DNA of 5,036 nt, taken from positions 2,797 to 7,832 of the forward strand of contig JASLOY010000155.1 in the NCBI GenBank assembly GCA_030745255.1, given 5' to 3'. A program made the translations under genes and the position numbers. Shown here piece after piece: positions 1 to 5,036 of this stretch. How positions within the stretch are numbered: the stretch's first letter is position 1; each line of letters starts with the position of its first letter. Origin of the DNA: Vicinamibacterales bacterium (lineage in GTDB: Bacteria > Acidobacteriota > Vicinamibacteria > Vicinamibacterales > UBA8438). The notes below the pieces were generated by a model. The model made no database searches. It saw only the letters and a list, made by a program, of their open reading frames with translations, and had not been told where the DNA came from.

Positions 1-124
1 GGAGGGATGCGCGGACCAGCGAGCCAAGCCCAGGCAGCAGAGCGGGTACGAAGTAAAAAAGGCCTGGCGCGCGCACCGGCGCCCGAGGCCAGAAACGGCG
101 CGCGCGGCGCGCGGCGCGCACGCA
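1..124. other. Discordant tail with no recognisable coding sequence
   Basis: From about 124 to the left edge, none of the three minus-strand frames continues the hydrolase family. The plus-strand frames give only Arg/Ala-rich or Pro-rich translations that I do not recognise. The region holds GC-only repeats and an intrinsic terminator. It may be foreign intergenic DNA joined here by rearrangement, or an artefact at a contig end. Confidence 0.5.
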
Positions 125-1147
125 GTGGTCGAGCAGCGCGCGGCGCGGGAACTCGCGATAGGCCTGCTCGTCCCCCAGCACCTGCTTCATCTTGTAGACG
201 GCCAGCAGCGTATCGTAATTCTCGTAGTCCCAGTTGGTTCCCGGCTCGCGAATCAGCGCCTGGCGCAGGGCACCCCGCACCGAGCTTGCGCCGGCCCAGT
301 AGGACATCCCGGAACCCGTCGCATACTCGAGCCCGCCGTTGTCAATCGTGTCCAGTCCGCTCGACATGTTCAACACGTGCCGCAGTGTGATGGCGCTGCG
401 CGGATCGCCCCCAGCAGAACGAGTGCGAGGCAACCACTCGAGGCCGAGCGGCTCATCGAGCTGCATCTTTCCCTGGTCGACGAGCATCCCGATCAAGGTC
501 ACAGCGATGCTCTTTGCCGTCGACCAGGTGCGGGTTCGAGTCGTCATCTCCATTCCGGGCGCGTAACGCTCGTGGATGATCTGCCCGTTGTGCACTACCA
601 GCAGACTCAAAGTGACCTGCTGGGGCGACTCGCGGTCGAACGCCCAGTCCGATGCCGCTTCGAGGGCCACCGGATTCACACCGGTCGGCAGCGACATGTC
701 GGTGACCAGATCGCCATCCGGCCAGGCGATGGTCGCCGGGTCGCCCGGCGGATACGGCAACGCGAGCTCCGGGAGACGGTCGATATCCTCGAAGGTCTGG
801 TCCGGGGCCAGAATGACACACCCGATTCCCTCGCGGAACGCCGCCCGCATGACCGGCGTGGCGCCCGGGGTACCAATTGCCACCGCTTGTCGCATGTCGT
901 TGACCACGTAGTCGCCGCCGCTCGGGGTGCCGATCGGCTCTGGGAGAAACGCCAGCTCCTGGGCGAAGACGTTCTCGATCGATCGGTTGCCCGTGAAGAG
1001 TCCGTTGCACATGAACACTGCCTGCTGACCACGCCGGATCATGTCCCGCTGAGGCTTCCAGTAGTCGTAGCTCTCCTCCTGCTGGGCAACGGCTGCAACG
1101 GGCACCAGCAGCGCGAGCGCGATAAGTGCGGCTAGCGAGCTCTTCAT
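1..1147 (-). CDS. Secreted beta-lactamase-fold serine hydrolase, 3' end abnormal or cut by window edge
   Basis: Reading from the ATG at 1147, the frame stays open for 382 codons to the window edge. It begins with a Sec signal peptide (MKSSLAALIALALLVPVAAVA, residues 1-21, cleavage probably after AVA), so the mature enzyme is exported. An N-terminal family-specific region (about 25-165) is followed by the class-C beta-lactamase/penicillin-binding-protein fold. The nucleophile motif SxxK is STAK (Ser209, Lys212) and the second motif YxN is YEN (Tyr308-Asn310) in WDYENYD. This matches the 6-aminohexanoate-dimer-hydrolase-like group (NylB relatives), often annotated only as serine hydrolase, which hydrolyses amide or ester bonds; the true substrate is unknown. 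Similarity is good to about FPRRALLDH (His341, codon 125-127). The next 41 codons are Arg/Ala-rich and then hydrophobic, and do not resemble the expected continuation (normally a GMR...DRFGDF...SSQVYTNARDLARFG-like stretch). The third active-site region is thus missing. It may be truncated in nature, frameshifted or misassembled. It has its own promoter and ribosome binding site. Confidence 0.82.
   Translation of the reverse strand, partial: MKSSLAALIALALLVPVAAVAQQEESYDYWKPQRDMIRRGQQAVFMCNGLFTGNRSIENVFAQELAFLPEPIGTPSGGDYVVNDMRQAVAIGTPGATPVMRAAFREGIGCVILAPDQTFEDIDRLPELALPYPPGDPATIAWPDGDLVTDMSLPTGVNPVALEAASDWAFDRESPQQVTLSLLVVHNGQIIHERYAPGMEMTTRTRTWSTAKSIAVTLIGMLVDQGKMQLDEPLGLEWLPRTRSAGGDPRSAITLRHVLNMSSGLDTIDNGGLEYATGSGMSYWAGASSVRGALRQALIREPGTNWDYENYDTLLAVYKMKQVLGDEQAYREFPRRALLDHCVRAARRARRFWPRAPVRAPGLFYFVPALLPGLGSLVRASL
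55..90 (-). terminator. Intrinsic (rho-independent) terminator-like hairpin with T6
   Basis: On the minus strand, GGCCT (90-86) pairs with AGGCC (65-61), and inside it GGCGC (83-79) pairs with GCGCC (70-66). A 2-base bulge lies at 85-84 and the loop is 8 bases (78-71). The stem is followed at once by TTTTTT (60-55). This is the classic layout of an intrinsic terminator for leftward transcription. It lies within the still-open hydrolase reading frame, about 35 codons after family similarity ends. That is unusual for coding DNA and supports the view that the tail is really intergenic sequence. Confidence 0.6.
97..148. repeat. GC-only short repeats at the hydrolase breakpoint
   Basis: The 12-mer GCGCGCGGCGCG occurs three times: 100-111, 107-118 (overlapping, a 7-base period of GGCGCGC) and 136-147. 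The right-hand copy encodes part of the conserved FPRRALLD segment of the hydrolase. The other two lie in the non-matching tail. Bases 96-119 contain nothing but G and C. Such a stretch favours slippage, recombination between copies, or misassembly. Confidence 0.75.
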
Positions 1148-1151
1148 CGAG

Positions 1152-1157
1152 ACCTCC
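1152..1157 (-). promoter_or_regulatory. Strong Shine-Dalgarno of the hydrolase gene
   Basis: The minus strand reads GGAGGT four bases before the ATG at 1147, within GAGGGAGGTCTCG. This near-consensus ribosome binding site fixes the hydrolase start, and the signal peptide begins directly at this ATG. It is clearly stronger than anything upstream of E1 or E2 in this window. Confidence 0.8.
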
Positions 1158-1184
1158 CTCTCGTCAAGACGTTGTAGACGCCCG

Positions 1185-1190
1185 ATTATA
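1185..1190 (-). promoter_or_regulatory. Sigma-70-type -10 box of the hydrolase gene
   Basis: The minus strand reads TATAAT from 1190 to 1185, a perfect consensus -10 box and one of the few AT-rich spots in this GC-rich window. It lies in the 81-bp gap between the E2 stop and the hydrolase start. Transcription would begin near 1178, leaving a leader of about 30 bases that carries the Shine-Dalgarno. No good -35 hexamer sits at 16-18 bases upstream (GACGTT, CGACGT and CCGACG are the candidates), and there is no TG extension. The promoter is therefore plausible but rests on the -10 box and its position. Confidence 0.5.
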
Positions 1191-1228
1191 CCGCCGTGTG
1201 CAAAGAAACGTCGGTCTGGCGGCCTGCC

Positions 1229-2512
1229 TCAGAGTCCCATCAGACCGGGCTGCTCGATGAACGACCGTAGCGCCGTCAGCAGCTCGGCGCCGACAGCGCC
1301 GTCAATCACGCGATGGTCGGCCGACAGGGTGCATGTCATGCGGGTGCCGACTGTCACTGCGTCGTCGGCCACAATCGGCCGCTTGACGGCGGCGCCCACC
1401 CCAAGGATGCAGCTCTGTGGCGGATTCACGATGGCGTACAGGCTCTCGACCCCGTACATCCCGAGGTTCGAGACGGTGAACGTGCCCCCGGTGTATTCGT
1501 CCGGTGTCAGCGTCCCCTCACGCGCGCGCGCCACCAGGCTCCTGGTCTCCCGAGCGATTGCGCCGAGGCCCTTGCTATCCGCCTCTCGGACGATCGGCGT
1601 GATCAACCCCTTCGGGGTGTTCACCGCCACGGCGATGTTCACCGCTTCGTAGATCCGGACCGCCCCGTCGGCCCACGTCGAGTTGGCCTGGGGCACCTTG
1701 CGGAGCGCGAGCGCCGAGGCGCAGACCACAACGTCGGTCAGCGTCGGTTGCACATCCCCACCTTGTTCCTTGTCCTTGATGCGGGCCAACGCGGCGAGCG
1801 CCGCGTCCACCCCGCAGTCGATGCGCAAATAGAAGTGCGGTACCACCTGCTTGGCCTGCTGGAGGCGGGTTGCCGTCACACGCCGCAATGCGGTCAGCGT
1901 GTGCTCCCTGTAGGCACCGTCACCGCTGCCAGGAGCGTCGGACCCGCCAGGCTCATCGGCCACCGGCGTCGGCACGGTTGGCGACGCGGCAGCGGCTGGC
2001 ATTGCGCCACGACGCACCGCCAGCGCCCGGTCGATGTCCGCCTTGCCAATCCGACCGCCGCGACCCGTGCCACGAATCGTCGACAGATCCAGCCCGGCGG
2101 CCGCCGCCATCCGGCGCGCCATCGGGCTGGCAACCGCCGCCGGTCCGTCTCCGGTGGCCGAAGTCGGCACTTGGATCGGACGAGCCGGCACGAGCGGCGC
2201 CGCGATCACATCAAGCGGGGCCAACTTGGGGATCCCGACCGCCGGCGTGGCAGTCTGGCCGCCCGCCTCGTCGGCGATCAGCGCCAGCAGCGCTCCCGCT
2301 TCGAGCCCCTCGGTGCCGGCGGCGACATGGATCGTACGGACGATGCCGGAGGCCGGCGCCTCGAGCTCCACATTCGTCTTGTCGGTTTCGACCTCGACGA
2401 TCGGCTCGCCCGCCTCGACCCGGTCGCCTTCCTGCTTCAACCAGATACTGAGCTTGACCGAGGTTACGGCGTCGGCCAGTTGTGGAAGACGGAGCTCGAT
2501 CGGGTTGCTCAT
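1229..2512 (-). CDS. Dihydrolipoamide acyltransferase (E2), pyruvate dehydrogenase type
   Basis: Transfers the acyl group from the E1-loaded lipoyl arm to CoA and forms the core of the dehydrogenase complex. Residues are counted from the ATG at 2512 (427 residues). The lipoyl domain is about 4-82, with the lipoylated Lys45 in ETDKTN. An Ala/Pro linker follows (about 85-127), then the peripheral-subunit-binding domain (about 128-165; SPMARRMAAAAGLDLSTIRG) that docks E1/E3, then a second linker (166-200). The catalytic domain (about 201-425) contains PHFYLRID, SNLGMYGVESLYAIVNPPQ and DHRVIDG, with catalytic His400 and Asp404. The SNLGMYGV signature is that of acetyltransferases of pyruvate dehydrogenase rather than succinyltransferases. 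A TTG three codons upstream (2521) could also initiate (430 residues). The ATG is preferred because the family normally begins just before the first lipoyl strand and TTG is rarer. There is no strong Shine-Dalgarno at either. It lies 55 bases after the E1 stop (TGA 2568-2570), in the same operon. No E3 gene is visible. Confidence 0.95.
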   Translation of the reverse strand: MSNPIELRLPQLADAVTSVKLSIWLKQEGDRVEAGEPIVEVETDKTNVELEAPASGIVRTIHVAAGTEGLEAGALLALIADEAGGQTATPAVGIPKLAPLDVIAAPLVPARPIQVPTSATGDGPAAVASPMARRMAAAAGLDLSTIRGTGRGGRIGKADIDRALAVRRGAMPAAAASPTVPTPVADEPGGSDAPGSGDGAYREHTLTALRRVTATRLQQAKQVVPHFYLRIDCGVDAALAALARIKDKEQGGDVQPTLTDVVVCASALALRKVPQANSTWADGAVRIYEAVNIAVAVNTPKGLITPIVREADSKGLGAIARETRSLVARAREGTLTPDEYTGGTFTVSNLGMYGVESLYAIVNPPQSCILGVGAAVKRPIVADDAVTVGTRMTCTLSADHRVIDGAVGAELLTALRSFIEQPGLMGL

Positions 2513-2521
2513 GTCACTCAA

Positions 2522-2554
2522 AGAAGTCAGAAACCTTCTGCCTTCTGACTTCTG
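2522..2554. repeat. Heptad repeat forming a perfect hairpin between E1 and E2
   Basis: On the plus strand, 2534-2554 is three tandem heptamers: CCTTCTG, CCTTCTG, ACTTCTG. The first arm AGAAGTCAGAA (2522-2532) is the exact reverse complement of TTCTGACTTCT (2543-2553). This gives an 11-bp perfect stem with a 10-base loop. On the transcribed minus strand the hairpin starts 14 bases after the E1 stop and ends 9 bases before the E2 ATG at 2512. Such heptads (TTCTGAC/TTCTGCC) look like a dispersed intergenic short repeat rather than coding sequence. The hairpin is rather AT-rich, has no proper T-tract after it and sits inside an operon. An RNA stability, processing or translation-control element is therefore more likely than a terminator. 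The structure is seen directly; the role is inferred. Confidence 0.8.
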
Positions 2555-2567
2555 GCCCCTTCGGGCA

Positions 2568-4940
2568 TCAACCGCGCTCCAGACACAGCCGCGCCGCGGC
2601 AGTCACGATCGCGTCGGCATCGAGCTCGTAGGCCCGGTAGAGATCCTGGACGTCACCCGACTGTCCGAACCGAGTCACCCCGAGCGGCAGCACACGGTGG
2701 GGTCCGACCGCCCCTATCCAGGACAGGGTTGCCGGATGTCCGTCGAGCACCGTGACGAGGCCGGCCGTTGGCGCCAGCGGCCGCAACAACTCGCGCACGT
2801 GGGTCTGCTCGACGTCGCCGGTCTTTGATCCGTGCATCCAGTCTTGCTGCAACCGACCGGCCGAGGTCACGACGAGCAGCCCCGCCCCAGGAATGTCCTC
2901 GACGATGTGGCGGTGTGCCTCGTGCGCTTCTGAGACCACGGCGCCGGAGGCGACGATCGCAAGCTCGGCGCCCGACGCCGGGGGCACCAGCCAGTACCCA
3001 CCATCCACGATGTCGCATCGGGCGTCTGCCGTCAGCTCGCGCTGCGGCTGGGTGAGCGGCCGGGTCGACAGCCGCAGGTAGACGGCGCCGCCATCGTCCG
3101 CCTGGATATGCTCGAAGCTCCAGCGCAGTATCTCCGCCAGCTCGTCGACATACGCCGGCTCGAACGCGGTCAGTCCAGGCTGCCCGAGCCCAATCAGCGG
3201 TGTCAGCACAGACTGGTGCGCGCCACCCTCCGGTGCGAGGCTCACGCCGGACGGCGTGGCGACCAGAATGAACCGTGCATCCTGATAGCAGGCATAGTTC
3301 AGCGCGTCGAGCCCACGGCTGATGAACGGGTCATACAGCGTGCCCACCGGCAGCAGCCGCGCACCAAACAACGGTGCCGTCAGCCCGAGCGCCGCCAGCA
3401 GCACAAACAGGTTGTTCTCGGCGATACCGAGCTCGAGATGTTGCCCGTCCGGCCCCATCGACCAGTCCTGCGCCGAGAGCGGTCGGTCCTCGTGAAAGAC
3501 ATCGACCTGCCTCGATTGCGAGAAGACCCCACGCCGATTGACCCACCCGCCAAGATTGGTGGACACGGTCACGTCGGGCGAGGTGGTCACGATGCGATCG
3601 GCCAGGTCCGGGTGGCGCCGCGCGATGTCGGCCAGCACGCGACCGAAGCCGGCCTGCGTCGACAGCCGGTCGCCGGGTGGAACGGTCAGCGTCGCCGGCA
3701 CCGGCACCCGTGGCGCGGCGTGGCTGCGCCGGGCGGGCTGGCTGAACGGCACCGTGTCGAGAAACGCACGCAGCTCCTGCTCCGGCACGTCGAGCCCGGC
3801 GAGCGGCTCCCACTCGTCACCCTCGGCGATGCCCATCTCGGCCCGCAACGCAGCGATCTGGGCCGGCGTCGTCAACCCGGAGTGGTTGTCTTTGTGGCCT
3901 TCGAACGGGAGCCCATGGCCCTTGATGGTGTAGGCGATGAAGCAGGCTGGCGTCTCGTCATCCGCGGCGGCGTGAAACGCCTCGCGCACCGCTTCCACGT
4001 CGTGACCCGCGAGGTTGGTCATCAGCCGGTGCAGCGCCCGGTCGTCATGCTCGTCGAGCAACTCGCAGATTCCTGACGTGTCGCCCAGATCACGCTCCAG
4101 CCGGGTGCGCCAGGCCGCCCCGCCCTGATAGGCGAGCGCCGAGTATTCGGAGTTCGGACAGTCGTCGATCCAGGCGCGCAGCGCGTCGCCGCCCCGCTGC
4201 GCGAAGGCCGCATCGAGCCGCTTACCGTATTTCAGCGTGACGACGCGCCACTCCATCGTCTGGAAGACCGTGTCGAGCCGATTGAAAAACCGGTCGGCCA
4301 CGATCGCGTCGAGACTCTGGCGGTTGTAGTCGATGACCCACCAGACGTTGGTGACGTGATGCTTCCACGACTCGAGCAGCGCCTCGAAGACGTTCCCCTC
4401 GTCGAACTCGGCGTCCCCCGCCACTGCGACCATGCGCCCGGGTGGTGTGTCGGCGGTCACGAGTCCCCGCTTACGCAGAAACTCCTGGGCCAGCGCGGCG
4501 AAGCTGGTCATGGCGACGCCCATGCCGACCGACCCGGTCGAGATGTCCACGTCATCCTCATCCTTGGTGCGCGACGGATAGGACTGGGCGCCGCCGAAGG
4601 CACGAAACCGCTCGAGCTGGTCGCGCGACTGGCGCCCAAGCAGATATTGAATCGCGTGGAAGACGGGACTGCCGTGGGGCTTCACCGCCACCCGGTCGAT
4701 CGGGCGCAGCACATCGAAGAAGAGCGCCGTCATCAGCGTCACCATCGACGCGCACGACGCCTGATGACCGCCCACCTTCAGCCCGTCCCGGTTCGGACGC
4801 ACATGGTTGGCGTGGTGGATCATCCACGTGCTGAGCCAGAGCACCTTGCGCTCCAGGGCCGTCAGACACCGCCCGACCGCAGGGCGTGCCGGAGGCTCGG
4901 CGTCTGCCGAAGCGTCGACCGGATGGGGCACGCTACTCAT
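2568..4940 (-). CDS. Homodimeric (AceE-like) 2-oxoacid dehydrogenase E1
   Basis: A complete 790-residue thiamine-diphosphate enzyme, expected to act in the cytoplasm. It decarboxylates a 2-oxoacid, probably pyruvate or a close analogue, and reductively acylates the lipoyl group of E2. The N-terminal TPP domain spans about residues 28-390. It contains GHQAS (58-62), matching the AceE GHMAS segment, KPHGSP (87-92) with His89 in the place of the AceE active-site His142, and the Mg/TPP motif GDAEFDEGN (175-183) ending at Asn206 in DYNRQSLD. The loop GHKDNHSG (348-355) holds histidines where AceE has its mobile-loop His. A Pro/Ala-rich linker follows (about 397-425). The transketolase-like pyrimidine domain (about 426-625) has the catalytic Glu508 in LGIAENN and His575 in GGAHQS. 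The C-terminal domain ends with GVTRFGQSGDVQDLYRAYELDA, like the AceE end. Classical AceE is about 885 residues, so this is a shorter subfamily often annotated simply as transketolase. The ATG at 4940 has only a weak Shine-Dalgarno (GGGCG). The first 25 residues look unconserved. The substrate is inferred, not shown. Confidence 0.92.
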   Translation of the reverse strand: MSSVPHPVDASADAEPPARPAVGRCLTALERKVLWLSTWMIHHANHVRPNRDGLKVGGHQASCASMVTLMTALFFDVLRPIDRVAVKPHGSPVFHAIQYLLGRQSRDQLERFRAFGGAQSYPSRTKDEDDVDISTGSVGMGVAMTSFAALAQEFLRKRGLVTADTPPGRMVAVAGDAEFDEGNVFEALLESWKHHVTNVWWVIDYNRQSLDAIVADRFFNRLDTVFQTMEWRVVTLKYGKRLDAAFAQRGGDALRAWIDDCPNSEYSALAYQGGAAWRTRLERDLGDTSGICELLDEHDDRALHRLMTNLAGHDVEAVREAFHAAADDETPACFIAYTIKGHGLPFEGHKDNHSGLTTPAQIAALRAEMGIAEGDEWEPLAGLDVPEQELRAFLDTVPFSQPARRSHAAPRVPVPATLTVPPGDRLSTQAGFGRVLADIARRHPDLADRIVTTSPDVTVSTNLGGWVNRRGVFSQSRQVDVFHEDRPLSAQDWSMGPDGQHLELGIAENNLFVLLAALGLTAPLFGARLLPVGTLYDPFISRGLDALNYACYQDARFILVATPSGVSLAPEGGAHQSVLTPLIGLGQPGLTAFEPAYVDELAEILRWSFEHIQADDGGAVYLRLSTRPLTQPQRELTADARCDIVDGGYWLVPPASGAELAIVASGAVVSEAHEAHRHIVEDIPGAGLLVVTSAGRLQQDWMHGSKTGDVEQTHVRELLRPLAPTAGLVTVLDGHPATLSWIGAVGPHRVLPLGVTRFGQSGDVQDLYRAYELDADAIVTAAARLCLERG

Positions 4941-4952
4941 CGCCCGAAATGG

Positions 4953-5036
4953 CTACTGTGTCGAGACGGCGCTGCGCCCGCGACGCAAGACGTACTTCTG
5001 GATCTTCCCGGTCGCGGTCTTCGGTAACTTGGCCAC
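4953..5036 (-). CDS. Acyl-CoA synthetase (AMP-forming), C-terminal fragment
   Basis: Only the last 27 codons and a TAG stop (4953-4955) lie in the window; the gene enters from the right edge. The visible peptide contains LPKTATGKIQK followed by YVLRR. This is the conserved C-terminal A10-type motif of the ANL adenylating superfamily, in which the lysine of TGK is the catalytic residue for acyl-adenylate formation. Such enzymes activate a carboxylic acid with ATP and join it to CoA. The PKTATGKIQK(Y/F)VLR form is typical of fatty-acyl and aryl-acyl CoA ligases of the AlkK or medium-chain type, but the substrate cannot be read from 27 residues. Its stop lies 12 bases before the E1 start codon, so the two are almost certainly cotranscribed. 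That suggests a role in acyl-CoA metabolism linked to the dehydrogenase. The superfamily call is firm; the substrate is unknown. Confidence 0.88.
   Translation of the reverse strand: MAKLPKTATGKIQKYVLRRGRSAVSTQ

Noticed and set aside
453..1010. Minus-strand frame (185 codons) within the hydrolase
   Set aside because: It is an alternative frame over the STAK and family-conserved regions that are read correctly from the ATG at 1147.
125..1135. Plus-strand open frame (336 codons) opposite the hydrolase
   Set aside because: The minus strand encodes a signal peptide, SxxK and YxN motifs with a strong ribosome binding site; the plus-strand product has no recognisable features.
1191..1223. Possible terminator after E2 (GCCGCC pairing with GGCGG)
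   Set aside because: Only about 5 bp of stem, a 22-base loop and no T-tract; not a credible intrinsic terminator.
1313..2548. Long plus-strand open frame (411 codons) opposite E2
   Set aside because: It is antisense to a fully recognisable E2 gene, its translation is Arg/His-rich without any known domain, and long antisense frames are expected in GC-rich DNA.
2555..2566. Small GCCC/GGGC hairpin just after the E1 stop
   Set aside because: A 4-bp stem is expected by chance in this base composition.
3108..4076. Plus-strand open frame (322 codons) opposite E1
   Set aside because: It overlaps conserved E1 catalytic sequence on the other strand; the composition (Arg, Gln, His, Pro) is typical of a shadow frame.
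4356..5027. Plus-strand open frame spanning the synthetase-E1 junction
   Set aside because: It is antisense to both the conserved PKTATGK tail and the E1 TPP domain, and its translation is not recognisable.
1..5036. CRISPR arrays, tRNA or rRNA genes, insertion sequences, defence systems
   Set aside because: No spaced direct repeats, cloverleaf, transposase motifs or defence domains were seen; the space is filled by metabolic genes.

Overview
This is a high-G+C bacterial window, judged by eye from the near-universal G/C at third codon positions. All four supported genes are on the minus strand, so the window reads right to left. The organism cannot be fixed from the sequence. The protein flavour (an AceE-like homodimeric E1 of about 790 residues, an AlkK-like acyl-CoA synthetase tail, a secreted 6-aminohexanoate-dimer-hydrolase-like serine hydrolase) and the short heptad repeat between genes would suit a soil-type Acidobacteriota or Proteobacteria member. 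This is a weak inference.

Region by region, in transcription order: (1) 5036-4953 is the last 27 codons of an acyl-CoA synthetase, recognised by its C-terminal PKTATGK motif. (2) 4940-2568 is a complete thiamine-diphosphate 2-oxoacid dehydrogenase E1 of the homodimeric AceE type, about 100 residues shorter than classical AceE. (3) 2567-2513 is a short gap holding heptad repeats that form a perfect 11-bp hairpin directly upstream of the next start codon. (4) 2512-1229 is a complete E2 acyltransferase with one lipoyl domain, a peripheral-subunit-binding domain and a catalytic domain of the pyruvate dehydrogenase type. (5) 1228-1148 is an 81-bp gap with a consensus TATAAT -10 box and a strong Shine-Dalgarno. 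(6) From 1147 leftwards runs a secreted class-C beta-lactamase-fold serine hydrolase that is open at the window edge.

The synthetase, E1 and E2 are closely spaced and probably form one operon. The E1 decarboxylates a 2-oxoacid and passes the acyl group to the lipoyl arm of E2, which releases acyl-CoA. A third component (E3, dihydrolipoamide dehydrogenase) must be encoded elsewhere. The hydrolase appears to be a separate transcription unit with its own promoter.

The oddest part is the extreme left. The hydrolase matches its family well up to about position 125. The remaining 124 bases then no longer look like that family in any minus frame. They are extremely GC-rich, carry repeats shared with the adjacent gene, and contain a good intrinsic terminator (hairpin plus T6) inside the still-open reading frame. 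This may be a real truncation or rearrangement, or a chimeric contig end. I did not find a convincing novel system here; the rest is recognisable central or acyl-CoA metabolism.
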